The notes beneath the pieces were generated by a model. It did not search any database. It was not told the DNA's origin and saw only the letters and a program-made list of their open reading frames with translations. This document shows, one piece after another, positions 10,501 to 22,721 of a stretch of 64,000 nt of DNA (position 1 is its first letter; each line of letters opens with the position of its first letter). The stretch comes from Coccinella septempunctata (Eukaryota; Arthropoda; Insecta; Coleoptera; Coccinellidae), in contig NC_058193.1 of the NCBI RefSeq assembly GCF_907165205.1, forward strand, positions 9,176,001 to 9,240,000. The letters run 5' to 3'. Position numbers and translations under genes: made by a program.

Positions 10501-12200
10501 TGTTAAAAATTGGAGGAATTTTTAACCCAACTCTATCACTCGATGCACAACTCTATCAACTCAGTGACTACGTTTATCGTTACATGCTTCTGTGAACGTA
10601 ACCTTTAAATCGCTGTCAATCAGCTGTTCAAAAAAAAACCGGTGTAACCTGTTGAATCTGCTCAATTTAATTCATTATATTCTAGATTCTTCGATCGCTC
10701 AAGTGATTTGTTAACTTGGCGTAATCGATATCGTGGTTTTAGTGCACTCTCATTCTAACTTTAATCAACTCAAATCATATTAATATTAATTTATAATAAT
10801 TACAGGATTAACATCTCAAAAAGGTACACTACTTTTTTCACTCAACAAAAAATGTAATCATTTTTTGCATGTGTCACGTTAGAATATCATTCTACATAAT
10901 TTTCCTCTCAACATTCACTCCATCGCTATGCATTTTCTCACAATTACATTTGAAATATTCTGCTCTACATCTCTCTATCATATTTGCATGTATATTTTCT
11001 CAATTTTCTCCAAATCTCTCAATCAACCACGTGCTCAATGTACCTAACTGCTTCAACCTCCTCAAAATGCATAGATATTTCATTCGCTTAAAATCACATC
11101 ACCTCGAAGACCACTCACATTTTAATTTCTCTAATTGTATTCACTCTCATTTTGTATACATGTCACCTCAGATTAACTTTACACCTCTTACGATCAGACT
11201 TCTCAGGCCTCCTAAGTTTCAGGTACCTCTACGCTCAAGTTGGACACTTCGAAGGCTTCTCATAGACCAGATCGAAATCCATCTTACTACACTCAGAACT
11301 GTGAATAATGGAATACACTCAATCAACTCTCTTGGACAGACTGGTTTGTGATAACGCTCGAGGAGGTCCAACCTGATTTCAACTCAATAAGTATAATTTA
11401 TTATAAACTTTCTCATGACTCTATTACCTGAAAATTATGATGCCTTATTTCTTTTCTCTAACGTTATGAACTGCTCTTCTTGTTTCATCTCAATTATGAA
11501 TACTATTCATTAATTCTTTCTACGTTTACAATATTTCATTTCTCTACATTACATTTGTAACACAACTCACCTCAATTTATGTACTCTCATAAAACACCTT
11601 CTGCTTTTCTAATAGATTTGCTATTCCTGTAAGCGTTGGTAATCATCTCTCTCATTCTGTCTCATTGCACCTGTCTCACTACATTACATATCTCTAACTT
11701 CTCAAGTTGTCACTGCAACCTTCTGTTTTTCTGATAGCGAGACAGTTTATGAAATCGTAAACTCTATCACTGTAAACGTTGTGCTTGCATGATAACACTC
11801 ACATCAATCCATAACTATCAAGCTCAATTATTATGCAACTCAAAATACATAAACACGTTTTGATGCAAATCTATCTCAATTCTTATCAAACACATTATAA
11901 TTGATCTTGTTACTCGATACATGATATTCACTCAACCTGTTCTTTCTCTCAATCAAATACAACGTTGATTTTATCGTTGAAACATTACTCTCAAATTCTC
12001 TCAATTACTTCTCAATAATTGTAAATAGGTTCAATCTGTTTAGATGTTGTATATAATTTTACTTCATGCGAGTGTCTATTTATTATGTGACGTGTTTGAT
12101 ATACAATAAAGATTTTATTTTACCATCTCCAACTCAATCATTTGGTAACAGTCCACTTTTGAGTAATTGCCAAAAATCTCAACACCCAGATTTTTGAACA
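10501..12200 (+). repeat. BEL 5' LTR
   Basis: 1,700 bp, TG...CA ends. It matches the 3' LTR except for scattered substitutions and a block of about 50 bp that is present only in the 3' LTR (about 16885-16937). AATAAA lies at about 12103-12108, near the end. Confidence 0.92.
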
Positions 12201-12220
12201 TTTGGTCCTTCGGGCCGGAT
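12201..12220 (+). promoter_or_regulatory. BEL primer binding site candidate
   Basis: The sequence TTTGGTCCTTCGGGCCGGA starts directly after the LTR and has the form of a tRNA 3'-end complement (TGG start). I cannot assign the tRNA without a search. Confidence 0.5.
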
Positions 12221-12270
12221 GATTGAGTTGGAGTAATCATTCATTCATATCACATTCTTCTCAAAAGGTC

Positions 12271-13356
12271 ATGTCTCAAAAGTCGGGAAGATCTTCTCCA
12301 TCTCCAAAAGAGGATGACACTCAACTGCAGGTCCCTCCTACTCGATCATCCAGATCTTCCACATCTTCGCAGCCTGATGTTGGACCTCAAACTCGCTCGG
12401 CTGGTCTTCCCACCAACATCAAATTAAAAGTCGCTACTCAAATGAGTAGACTGCAATTCATGAAGGACATCTTCTCCAAGCTGTCCAACGTCTCAACATG
12501 GACTGTGCAAGACCTGTCCCACACTCAAGAACAACTGCAAGACCTTCACAAGAACTTCTCAAAGACTCATTCGTATTTTGAGTCAGCGTGGCCTGAGTCT
12601 TGTCTCGACCACGAATACTTCGCATCCTCAGTCTTCTTCGAGGAATACTCTCTATTCCAATCAGCCATCTCGAAATTAATCCAACTCAATATGTCACTCA
12701 ATCCTGTGGATTCACAGCCATCCACTTCTGCTCAAGCCCCTCAGCCTTCTGAAACTCGTCCTCGATTGCCTGACATCTCAATTCCCACCTTCTCAGGCGA
12801 CTTCTCAAAATGGCCTGCATTCCGAGACCTTTTTCAGTCTCTCGTGATCAATAGCACCTCAATTTCTGACATTGAAAGGTTACATTACCTTCGGACATGT
12901 CTCTCTCACGAACCTCTCGACACCATCTCTAGTCTTCCCTTAATGGAAGTCTCGTTCCCCATAGCTTGGAAGAAGCTTATGGACAAATATGAGAATAAAA
13001 GGCTGCTCCTCTCTTCTCAATACGCAAAACTTCTCTCCTTCTCATTGGCGAATCAGAAAAATTCTACCGCCTCATCTCTTCGTCAATTTATTGACAGCAT
13101 CGTCAATCCTCTCCAAAGTTTGAAAGCTCTAGGTGAAGATCTAGAGCAGAATAACAATCTTTTGGTGTTCCATATCATCAATCGTATGGATCACGCCTCT
13201 CGAACTCATTGGGAAACTCTCATCTCCTCCAATACCGAATTTCCCTCCTTCGCTCAGTTGATGGAGTTCCTCCAATCTCGCTCCAGAGCTCTAGAATGGA
13301 CTGAGTCCAACCAGAGACAGTCATCTCAAGAATCCTCTCGCTCTCACCTCAAGTAA
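12271..13356 (+). CDS. BEL/Pao Gag (DUF1759 type)
   Basis: Structural protein that packages element RNA. The frame is open from 12223, but the first ATG is at 12271 (MSQKSGRSS), chosen as the start; 361 codons. The N-terminal third is Ser/Pro/Gln-rich. The central region has PRLPDISIPTFSGDFSKWPAF, the hallmark opening of the DUF1759 Gag family. It is followed by LHYLRTCLSHEPLDTISSLP and WKKLMDKYENKRLLLSSQ and ends near LMEFLQSRSRALEW. A stop at 13356 precedes the zinc knuckles, which lie in another frame; in intact BEL elements Gag and Pol are usually one frame, so this is likely a mutation. Codons favour TCA and CTC strongly. Confidence 0.85.
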   Translation: MSQKSGRSSPSPKEDDTQLQVPPTRSSRSSTSSQPDVGPQTRSAGLPTNIKLKVATQMSRLQFMKDIFSKLSNVSTWTVQDLSHTQEQLQDLHKNFSKTHSYFESAWPESCLDHEYFASSVFFEEYSLFQSAISKLIQLNMSLNPVDSQPSTSAQAPQPSETRPRLPDISIPTFSGDFSKWPAFRDLFQSLVINSTSISDIERLHYLRTCLSHEPLDTISSLPLMEVSFPIAWKKLMDKYENKRLLLSSQYAKLLSFSLANQKNSTASSLRQFIDSIVNPLQSLKALGEDLEQNNNLLVFHIINRMDHASRTHWETLISSNTEFPSFAQLMEFLQSRSRALEWTESNQRQSSQESSRSHLK

Positions 13357-13396
13357 ATCGATCTCCTCAAACACTCCAATCTCAAAAGTCTCTTCT

Positions 13397-13744
13397 ATGC
13401 CCAGCTACACCTGTGATGATTGTGGACACGACCACTTCATTGCAGATTGCCCTCGCTTCTCCAAACGCTCACCTCAAGAAAAAGCTGATGTAGTATTACA
13501 TCGCATCCTCTGCTCTAACTGCCTCGGTAGACATCATCGCCACTCTTGCAGAACGACAAAGATCTGCAAAATCTGTGGAAGTCGTCATCACACTCTTCTA
13601 CATGATGCTCCTCTCAGCAGTAAACCACACTGCACAGTTCCACCGGTACCCCCTCGAGTGCTTCCTCAATCAGCTCTCACATCTCAAAAATCTGCTCAAA
13701 GGGAGGTGAGTTCTAGCAACTCAGCTCTAAAGCCGTCAAAATAG
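13397..13744 (+). pseudogene. BEL zinc-knuckle region
   Basis: Nucleic-acid binding part of the BEL polyprotein. It shows CDDCGHDHFIADCPRF (CCHC) and then CSNCLGRHHRHSC and CKICGSRHHTLLH, three Cys/His clusters typical for BEL/Pao elements between Gag and protease. It ends in a stop at 13744 and is separated from gag and protease by frameshifts. Confidence 0.8.
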
Positions 13745-13829
13745 TTCGAAGAAGCGTTGAATTATTTTTCTTCAGCTACCTCAACCACGACTCAACACTC
13801 TCCTCGCCACTGCCATCGCCCATCTCATC

Positions 13830-14333
13830 ACCTCAACAGGATCACACACGGTTCGACTACTCATCGACAGTGGATCCGAGCTGACGTTCATCTCTCAAGA
13901 TCTAGCCAGAAAACTCAACATCTCTAGAAGGAAGTCGCATGTTGTAATTGTGGGAATTCATGGAATGACTTCTAAGACACAAGGATCTCTTGCCCTCACT
14001 CTCAAGTCGACGTATGACCATCAAACCATAAATATTGATGCTCACATTCTTTCATCATCTTTCTCTAATTTGCCTTCCTTCTATACATGTTTTCAGCAAT
14101 CTCTACATCTCCAGCATCTCAAGTTAGCTGATCCAGAATACCACATCTCAAGAGCCATCGACATCATTTTGGGTGCTGATGTATATGGCTCAGTTGTTCT
14201 TCCTCAGATGAAAAAAGGCCCTCCATCATCTCCAATCGCACAACTCTCAATCTTCGGCTGGCTAATTCTAGGCCCTGTGTGTCAAGAACAGGAACGCCTT
14301 CCAATTCAATCTCCAATGTTTCATACTATCTGA
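13830..14333 (+). pseudogene. BEL aspartic protease remnant
   Basis: RLLIDSGSELTFISQDLARKL, readable at about 13852-13915, contains the DSG catalytic triad of a retroviral-type aspartic protease. It continues as GIHGMTSKTQGSLALTLKS and ILGADVYGSVVLPQ, the C-terminal part of the fold with ILGAD. The frame stops at 14333. Confidence 0.8.
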
Positions 14334-14339
14334 CAACAG

Positions 14340-15788
14340 TCACATACGGAACTAGATCAGCTCCATTTTTGGCAATCAGAGTTCCAACTTCTCAAAAATG
14401 AGGGTCACAACTTTCCACTAGCCATTCCTGCATTAACGAAAGGTCGTTATGTCGATGATATTTGTGGTGGAGCAGATACTGAGCATCAACTTCTCGAAAT
14501 TGCCAAACAACTCCAGAGCCTTTGCATGGCGGCCGGCCTTCCGCTAGCAAAATGGCAGTCAAACGTCTCAAGTCTCTCTCACGTCGTTCAAGAGGAAGAA
14601 TCAACACCCACTCCAATCTCATTCGATGAAGATTCTCACTCAACTAAAGTGGTAGGTCTAATCTGGTACCCTCAAGAAGACTATTTCACTTTTAAAGTCA
14701 GCTCCAATCTATCTGGGTCTTTGATCACCAAGCGATCAGTTCTATCTCATATTGCTAAAATATTTGATCTACTCGGTTTAGTCTCCCCTGTTACGATTAG
14801 GGCTAAAATGTTGTTGCAGGAATTATGGCTCCAAAAGTTATCATGGGACGAACCTCTACCTCAACTACTCCAACAGAAATGGTACGACATCAGTGAAGAT
14901 CTCTCCAAGCTGGCCAGCATCACAATTCCAAGATGGTTTAACACTCAAGAGGGTTCTTTCATCCAACTCCACGGCTTCTCTGATGCATCTCAACTCGCCA
15001 TTTCAGCCGTTCTCTACCTTCTCGTTCGAACTCCGTCCAAGGAATGCAAAGTTACAATGCTTTGCTCCAACACCAAAGTATCGCCTTTAAAACCACTCAC
15101 AATCCCGAGACTCGAATTATCAGCTGCTCTTCTCCTCTCTCGACTCGTTAATTATGCGCATAATGTTTTAGCTCTCAACATTCACTCAACCACTCTATGG
15201 ACGGACTCCTCAATCACTCTAGCTTGGATCAACACTCACCCTTCACGTTGGAAGGACTTTGTACGGAACAGAGTTGCAACAATCCAAGATCTAACTCCAA
15301 GGGCCCATTGGAGGTATATTTCCGGCAAAGACAATCCTGCTGACTGTGCATCACGAGGGTTAACTTCTTCTCAACTTCGCAATCACTCGCTATGGTGGAC
15401 GGGACCACTATGGCTTTCCAAGTCAGAAGATTCGTGGCCAAATCGTCAGCCGGCACCGACAACCGACCATGAATCAGAAGCAAGACCAGTCTTCTCCATA
15501 CTCACCTCCACTACGTCAGACTACTCATGGGATCTCATCTACAGGTATTCTAGTTTGAATAAATTGTTAAGAATTACCTCTATTTGTTCAAAGATTCTCG
15601 CACGACTCCAACGTAAGCTGGATCCAGCACACCTCACACACCTGACTTCAACTGACTTGGAAGCATCTCGAAGGCAACTCAAAAAGTCTACTTTCCACAT
15701 GAACTCAAGGCTCTTCAATCACAGACTCCACTTCTCTCTTCACATGTATTCAGTAGACTCACTGCATTCCTCGACAACAATGGTGTAA
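14340..15788 (+). pseudogene. BEL reverse transcriptase (C-terminal remnant) and RNase H
   Basis: After the protease the RT starts abruptly at motif C: GRYVDDICGGADTEHQLLE (about 14440). Motifs A and B are missing, a deletion of well over 1 kb compared with the family. Then come AAGLPLAKWQSN, FDLLGLVSPVTIRAKMLLQELW, the RNase H region with LHGFSDASQLAISAVLY (Asp), TIPRLELSAALLLSRLV (Glu), TTLWTDSSITLAWI (Asp) and DNPADCASRGL, and the linker WWTGPLWL. The frame closes at 15788. Confidence 0.85.
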
Positions 15789-16221
15789 TTCGTGTAGGCG
15801 GACGAATTTCCCATTCTCAGCTCGACCCAGATAGCAAGCATCCAATTATTCTTCCTCAACACTTTCAATTTACTTCTTTGGTTATAGATGAAACTCACCG
15901 AACAACTCTACATGGAGGCACCCAACTCACTCTAGTCACAATACGTCAAAGGTATGGGATCATTGGAAGAAGAGCTCCAGTTAAATCCCATATACTGAAA
16001 TGTGTTTTGTATGCAAGGCACTGTGGCACCGCTCTCAACGACTCATGGCACAACTACCCACATCTCAAGTGCAGCCATCTCATCCATTCCTCCACACTCT
16101 GAGGATTGAAAGCAGTCTGTTCGCTCTAGTTATGGGTGGATTGAGCAACTCAGACACTGGAGTGATGGATTGCCTCAACTTCCTCACAACGGATAATTCA
16201 CGAAGATCTACTCGATTATAA
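15786..16221 (+). pseudogene. BEL integrase N-terminal remnant
   Basis: IRVGGRISHSQLD and HPIILPQHFQF precede VIDETHRTTLHGG, the His pair of the zinc-binding HHCC domain, and KSHILKCVLYARHC supplies the Cys pair. The catalytic DDE core is almost wholly gone. A short tail ending at 16221 precedes the right LTR at 16250. Confidence 0.75.
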
Positions 16222-16249
16222 TCAACTACGTTAATTATGGCGGCCGGAA

Positions 16250-17998
16250 TGTTAAAAATTGGAGGAATTTTTAACCCAACTCTATCACTCGATGCACAAC
16301 TCTATCAACTCAGTGACTACGTTTATCGTTACATGCTTCTGTGAACGTAACCTTTAAATCGCTGTCAATCAGCTGCTCAAAAAAAAACCGGTGTAACCTG
16401 TTGAATCTGCTCAATTTAATTCATTCTATTCTAGATTCTTCGATCGCTCAAGTGATTTGTTAACTTGGTGTAATCGATATCGTGGTTTTAGTGCACTCTC
16501 ATTCTAAATTTAATCAACTCAAATCATATTAATATTAATTTATAATAATTACAGGATTAACATCTCAAAAAGGTACAGTACTTTTTTCACTCAACAAAAA
16601 ATGTAATCATTTTTTGCATGTGTCACGTTAGAATATCATTCTACATAATTTTCCTCTCAACATTCACTCCATCGCTATGCATTTTCTCACAATTACATTT
16701 GAAATATTCTGCTCTACATCTCTCTATCATATTTGCATGTATATTTTATCAATTTTCTCCAAATCTCTCAATCAACCACGTGCTCAATGTACCTAACTGC
16801 TTCAACCTCCTCAAAATGCATCCATATTCCATTCGCTTAAAATCACATCACCTCGAAGACCACTCACATTTTAATTTCTCTAATTTTAGCACCAAGTTCA
16901 CATTTCACACCACTCTATTAGAAGCTTATATACTTGTATTCACTCTCATTTTGTATACATGTCACCTCAGATTAACTTTACACCTCTTACGATCAGACTT
17001 CTCAGGCCTCCTAAGTTTCAGGTACCTCTACGCTCAAGTTGGACACTTCGAAGGCTTCTCATAGACCAGATCGAAATCCATCTCACTACACTCAGAACTG
17101 TGAATAATGGAATACACTCAATCAACTCTCTTGGACAGACTGGTTTGTGATAACGCTCGAGGAGGTCCAACCTGCTTCAACTCAATAAGTATAATTTATT
17201 ATAAACTTTCTCATGACTCTATTACCTGAAAATTATGATGCCTTATTTCTTTTCTCTAACGTTATGAACTGCTCTTCTTGTTTCATCTCAATTATGAATA
17301 CTATTCATTAATTCTTTCTACGTTTACAATATTTCATTTCTCTACATTACATTTGTAACACAACTCACCTCAATTTATGTACTCTCATAAAACACCTTCT
17401 GCTTTTCTAATAGATTTGCTATTCCTGTAAGCGTTGGTAATCATCTCTCTCATTCTGTCTCATTGCACCTGTCTCACTACATTACATATCTCTAACTTCT
17501 CAAGTTGTCACTGCAACCTTCTGTTTTTCTGATAGCGAGACAGTTTATGAAATCGTAAACTCTATCACTGTAAACGTTGTGCTTGCATGATAACACTCAC
17601 ATCAATCCATAACTTTCAAGGTCAATTATTATGCAACTCAAAATACATAAACACGTTTTGATGCAAATCTATCTCAATTCTTATCAAACACATAATAATT
17701 GATCTTGTTACTCGATACATGATATTCACTCAACCTGCTCTTTCTCTCAGGCAAATACAACGTTGATTTTCTCGTTGAAACATTAATCTCAAATTCTCTC
17801 AATTACTTCTCAATAATTGTAAATAGGTTCACTCTGTTTAGATGTTGTATATAATTTTACTTCATGCGAGTGTCTATTCATTATGTGACGTGTTTGATAT
17901 ACAATAAAGATTTTATTTTACCATCTCCAACTCAATCATTTGGTAACAGTCCACTTTTAAGTAATTGCCAAAAATCTCAACACCCAGATTTTTGAACA
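16250..17998 (+). repeat. BEL 3' LTR
   Basis: 1,749 bp, near-identical to the 5' LTR. A block of about 50 bp at about 16885-16937 is absent from the 5' LTR. Since both LTRs are identical at insertion, this dates from after insertion. Confidence 0.92.
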
Positions 17999-18003
17999 GT
18001 ATT
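17999..18003. repeat. Right target-site duplication of the BEL element (GTATT)
   Basis: Exact copy of 10496-10500. Confidence 0.95.
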
Positions 18004-18130
18004 TATAGGTGTTTTCCACTCCCAGAGTGCGTATCTCGGTGTTATCCTGTAGCGCAAGATTGCCTTCGTCGGTTATTTTATCTCTTTTCACATGAACTAT
18101 CGAACACTTGTCCAGGCCGAACGTCATCTT

Positions 18131-18137
<7 letters not shown>
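18004..18137 (-). pseudogene. Dong/R4-like LINE copy A, part 2 (RT, after YxDD motif)
   Basis: The minus strand reads IKMTFGLDKCSIVHVKRDKI and TLGVENTYKY, matching copy B's IKMKFGLEKCRLLNI and GDTYKYLG. It is bounded on the left by the BEL insertion and on the right by the LINE tail insertion. Confidence 0.85.
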
Positions 18138-18161
<24 letters not shown>

Positions 18162-18479
18162 AGGTCTTTATTCAATTTCATGAATTAGAAATAATCAATC
18201 AAATACAATATGAGGTAAAAAGAAATTGAAAAGGTGAGATCCAGTATGCTTCATCCAGCGCACTGTTCGATCTAACCCCTCGATTCATTGCTTCCAATTG
18301 AGGAAAAAAAAGTGTAACAACATATAGCTCATAACAATTATTAAGAATAAAAGCAAGTAGTGAAACCACCCAAACGTAAAAAAAAACAATTTAAGTGAAA
18401 CGATTCCTACACACATCAATCCGTGAAAACAGCGTTTTGTTGAACCAAAAGCTTGCTGAGTACCAAGGCTCGTAGACGA
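18138..18479 (-). mobile_element. 5'-truncated LINE 3' end with TAA tail inside Dong/R4 copy A
   Basis: On the minus strand the fragment ends AATAAAGACCTTTATTATT... (polyadenylation signal, then (TTA)n at 18137-18162). It separates SFSGD from IKMTFG of the host LINE. No coding domain is recognised in its about 340 bp. AAAG-type duplications flank it, but the exact target duplication is ambiguous. Confidence 0.7.
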
Positions 18480-19680
18480 CTCAGATCACTAACCTTTATC
18501 TCCGCTAAAGCTCTTCACCAACTCCAGTTCGCCCTGCAGCTGCGCAGTGCCCCTGGCGAAAAGCTTCAAGTCATCGATGTAGAATAGGTGTGTGACGGTT
18601 GTCTGCTCGTTCACCTTATAGCCATAGTTACTGCGGTTCAGGATGTTGCTCAATGGATTGAGAGCCAAGCAGAACCATTCTCGGCTCCAGCCGTCGCCCT
18701 GGAATATGCCCCGCCTAATGCGTATCTCTTCAGTTCGGTAACAGTTCGCCGCTCCTCTCACAGACAGTGTGGTCCGCCAAGCACTCATGAGGTGCCGAAA
18801 CAGCTGGATAACGTGGTCGTCAACTTTATATAGGAGCAGTATCTCGAGTAGCCAGGAATGCGGCACACTGTCAAACGCCTTTTGGTAATCTATCCAGCTC
18901 ATGGAGATGTTTTAAAGCTTTTTCCTGGCTTGTTTAGTGATCACATTGTCGATCACCAGTAGTTCCTTACATCCTCTGGCCTTTCTCTTAGAGCCGCCTT
19001 GCTCAAAAGCAAGGATTTTATTGCTACGGATATGAGAGCTGATTTTGAACCAGATTATCGAGGTTAGAATTTTGTAGGCAGATGGCAAACAGGTGATCGG
19101 TCGGTAGTTTCCAGGTTGAGTTTCATCCCCTTTTTTGTACAACATGTGTGTTATCCCCTTGGTGAAGTACTCTGGGGTCTTTTCTGGATTTGTAATGACC
19201 TCCTGTATATATTGGGCCAGTTTTTTGTGGGCATTTGTTAGGGCCTTCCACTAATAATTGTGGATCCCATCAATACCAGGAGAAGTCCAGTTCTTGAGGC
19301 GTTTTACCGTGTTCGTTATATCTGTTTTTGTGATAGTCACTCTGCGCATCTGTGTTTTGTCTTGGTGGTTTGCTTTTTCCTCACGTATCCATCTTCCTTC
19401 CATGTTGTGTTGGACCTCCTGAGACCATATATTCGACCAAAATTGAGTCATCTGGTCTTCTGTGGGAGGTTGATTGATTTTTCCGTCGCTGCCATCGAGG
19501 CTGCGGTGAAAAAGTTTTTGGTTGGCTGCGAAAAGACGATTCTGTCTGTGTCTCAATGTTCGCTGGTGGTATCTCCTGAGCCTGCCGCCAAGGGATGCAA
19601 TTTTCTGTTTCAGGCTTTCTGAGTGCTCCAAGAGCGCCTGTCTATGCTGCGGGTCGGCCATGCCATGGCATAAATACTCT
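18480..19680 (-). pseudogene. Dong/R4-like LINE copy A, part 1 (N-terminal RT region)
   Basis: Minus-strand sequence in order: LRRYHQRTLRHRQNRLFAANQ, FHRSLDGSDGKINQPPTED, LKNWTSPGIDGIHNY (RT motif 0/1 region), NYRPITCLPSAYKILTSI, ISMSWIDYQKAFDSVPHSW (motif A), RRGIFQGDGWSREWFCLALNP (motif B, altered) and FYIDDLKLFARG (motif C, YIDD). Interrupting codons occur after HNY (TAG, about 19254) and after ARKKL. The 5' end is truncated at about 19680, where it meets LINE B. Domain order and motifs match copy B. Confidence 0.83.
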
Positions 19681-21960
19681 TTAACCCACCATATGCCAAT
19701 CTGATCTTTGATGTAACATGCTCTCTGAATCGCAATTTCGAATCCAATATGAGACCCAAACTTTTACCAGTGTCAGAAAATGATAGTGAGACTCCCTAGT
19801 CTTATTGATGCCGTATTCTTCACTTTATCTATTTGTGAATCATTTCCAAAAATCAAGACAGTCGACTTGTCCGGGTTCAACATAAGAGAATGATCACAAA
19901 CCCACCTACAAAATGACTCCAACTCACGATTTAGAATCTCCATAGCAGACCCTATCTCGTTCTCAGGGAAATAATAATAAATCTGCGTATCGTCAGCGTA
20001 GCAGTGGTACCGACATCGACTCAATGAATTAGGAGATCTCGATGTATATATCGTGTACATTATTGGCCCCAAAATACTCCCCTGAACAACCCCAGCATGC
20101 AAATCCAACCAATCAGATGTCTCTTCCCCATAAACCACCCGCTGAACACGATTACTCAAAAAAGACTTAATCATTGTACATGCCTCAGCACTGAATCCAC
20201 TGTAATGCAAAACGGACAATAGAATTTGGTGGTTTATTAGGTCGAAGGCCTTACTGAAGTCAAGTAGCACTAATACTGAAATTTCATTACGATCCCGAGC
20301 AGCAAGAAGATCATCCACAACATTTGCTAAAGCAGTTTCACAACTATACCCCTTTCTACAACCTGACTGATTCTGCGGTAATATATTATTCGCCCTAAGA
20401 TACTCTTTTATTTGTGTTGCCATTATTCGTTCCAAGATCTTTGAAAAAGTGGGAAGTATATTAATCGATCGCAGCTGGTTCATGTTCGTCGGATTGGAAA
20501 CTTTAGGAAGAGGCGTAACATGAGCCCTCTTCCAAAGATCCGGAAAGCAAGATGTGAGCAGGCATTCATTTATTATATAAGTAATGTGAGGAATAATCTG
20601 AGGGCAGCACAACTGAATTATGGTTGAATTGATCTGATCTACACCAAAAGCCTTTGTCTTTATGCCTAAGATAGCCTGAACTATATCATCTTCATTGACA
20701 AGCTCAAAGTTAAACCTTCTATTTATCTGTGGTGATAAATTATTTTGATAAAAGGTTAAGATTTCCGGCTTTGGTGAGCCAGATCTGGCGGAAGCGCTCA
20801 CAAAATGCTTGTTTATCTCTTCCACATTATTGAAGTTTGATGGGATTCCATATTTTTTCTTTTTTACTAAGTTAAGTTTTCTCAGCTCAGACCAACTCTG
20901 CGCTGCATTACAAGATGCAAACTTTTGAGCCATATAGGCTTTTTTCTCATATCTCACCGCATTGGTTGTAAAGTTCCGTAATTGTCTGTAATATTCATAC
21001 GAGCTAGGACTTCTTGTCTCCCTGAAAACCCTTAGTGCCCTCCCTCTTAGTCTTTGCAATAGCTTTATGTTATCAGTTATCCACGGAGCATATGAACGGT
21101 CTCTAACTTTCTTATTTTTCCTCACTGGTGCATGCTTATTCCAAATACAAGAATTCATTAAATTCACTTTGTCATCTATACTGGATAAATAAAAAATATC
21201 ATCGAGTGGAAGCCGCTCGAGATCCCTCTGAAATCTCTCTGAATCGATTCTCTTCAGGTCCCTAGAGAAAAAGAACTCAGGCTGCGTTACGGACTCGTTG
21301 ATAGAAAACTTGAAACATACTGTAAAATGATCCGAAATACCACCATCGATTACATCCACATCGCTAACATCGTCTAGATTCGTGAAAATTAAGTCCAACA
21401 ATGACACACAACTAACCGAAACTCGCGTAGGAGCCCTGATCAGCTGATTCATATCAAATGAAAGAAAAATATTTTCCAAACCTACAGACGAGCTTGCATT
21501 CACATCCAACATATTGATATTAAAATCACCCAAGAATACTATATTATCATATTCTGTAAAAGTATTACTTACGATATCCTCCAGATGGGAGAAAAACTGC
21601 TGTATATCTGACCTCGGGGGCCTATAAACAACACCAATGATATAAGATTGATTTTCGATGACAGCTTTAATCCATATATACTCAATGTAGTCACACAACC
21701 CAAAACACAAAATCGTACCCTCAATGCCATCTCTGAGATAGACACCCACTCCACTTCCTCGACGACCCTATTGTGCTCGAAGAATCTATAATCTCTCATA
21801 CCAACAGAGTCAACCAAAACATCGTCGCTCAACCATGTCTCTGTAACAGCCACAATATCAAAATTCTGATGCGAAGTTTGATCTCGAAATGGTCCAAAAT
21901 TCGCTACCAACGATCTCAAATTTATATGAGCAATATGTATCTTATCCTCTAGTTGCGATT
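19670..21960 (-). pseudogene. LINE B: endonuclease plus reverse transcriptase
   Basis: ORF2 of an APE-type non-LTR element. The endonuclease starts near 21930 (NLRSLVANFGPFRDQ, VTETWLSDDVLVDS). A 1-nt loss near 21770 shifts the frame to GVYLRDGIEG, and then VVYRPPRSD, FLGDFNINML and GGISDHFTVCFKF (catalytic Asp-His) follow. The RT has PLPKVSNPTNMNQLRSINIL, QSGCRKGYSCETALANVV, LVLLDFSKAFDLINH (motif A), AGVVQGSILGPIMYTIY (motif B, PQG changed to VQG) and HCYADDTQIYY (motif C). In a further frame it runs on to KSLGLILDSKLRFREHV and SKIRLAYGGLKSIYAM at about 19675, where Dong copy A begins; its own 3' end is missing. Jockey/CR1 group. Confidence 0.85.
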
Positions 21961-22130
21961 CAACAAAAAAATAGAATAATGAGCAAAACGAGCAGAGAAT
22001 TTTCCCCTAATATAGCTATAAGAAAGCATTTAAAAATAAATCAATAACAACTGTTAAAGATCAAAAGCCCATGAACCCCACATGTCCCGTCAATCATCAA
22101 TTTCAACCTCTTCACAATGTGCAAAGAAAT

Positions 22131-22721
22131 CTAATGAATGTAAAATTTAGGAAAGTAGTCAGCACCAACAACAAAAACTGTGAATCTTCCCAGTTCTTGT
22201 TTAGCATGCGTAATTTCAGGGGTGACCCATTTTTTAACATTTTGAACATGGTCGGTATATCTGATAAGCGGGCAACATACTTCAAAGTTACTCAAAATAA
22301 TATTCGTGAAAGCTTCAAAGTAATCATCAACATTAGAGTGAAGGTAAATATCTTCAAAACTGCAATTTTGAATTTGATCAACAAATTTGCACAGGTTCCT
22401 CTGACTCAAACTCCTCACTAACCTAGTAATAGGTTAGTGAGTAACCTGAGCATGACAAATTGATGGATCTGCATTATTTAGAATATAATCGACTATAGAC
22501 ACAGACTTGTGACCCGTTATATCAATAAATACTCTTGTAGGAATGTTAGATGAAATATGTAGATCATAACATTCCATTAAATCAATAAGTAATTTGTAAT
22601 TTATACATTTGTCCTTCAGAAAATCAATGTTCAAATCACCACACACAAATATGTTATCGGTTGAAGCACAACAATGACTCAATGCAAGTGATAGTCTATC
22701 AAGAAAAATTTCAATATCATA
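22131..22721 (-). pseudogene. LINE C: endonuclease C-terminal fragment
   Basis: Minus-strand frame: IEIFLDRLSLALSHCCASTDN, FVCGDLNIDFLKDK (endonuclease GDxN motif), SVSIVDYILNNADPSI, then one stop, and the post-endonuclease linker with EDIYLHSNVDDYFEAFTNII and WVTPEI. The RT is absent. The stop lies in a perfect 11-bp hairpin at 22414-22441 (CTCACTAACCT / AGGTTAGTGAG). Confidence 0.75.

Larger units (their letters stand above)
10501..17998 (+). mobile_element. BEL/Pao LTR retrotransposon, internally deleted
   Basis: Two long direct repeats (10501-12200 and 16250-17998, both TGTTAAAAATTGG...GAACA) flank gag, protease, RNase H and integrase remnants in the BEL/Pao order. A 5-bp duplication (GTATT) flanks the whole. 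The LTRs, at about 1.7 kb, are long for the family. The internal region is only about 4.05 kb because most of the RT and the integrase core are missing. The element interrupts Dong/R4 copy A within its RT: TYKY is on the right side and YLGV on the left. Confidence 0.93.

Noticed and set aside
17957..18181. Protein with a run of tyrosines
   Set aside because: The run is the translated TAA microsatellite; only the flanking Dong RT codons are real.
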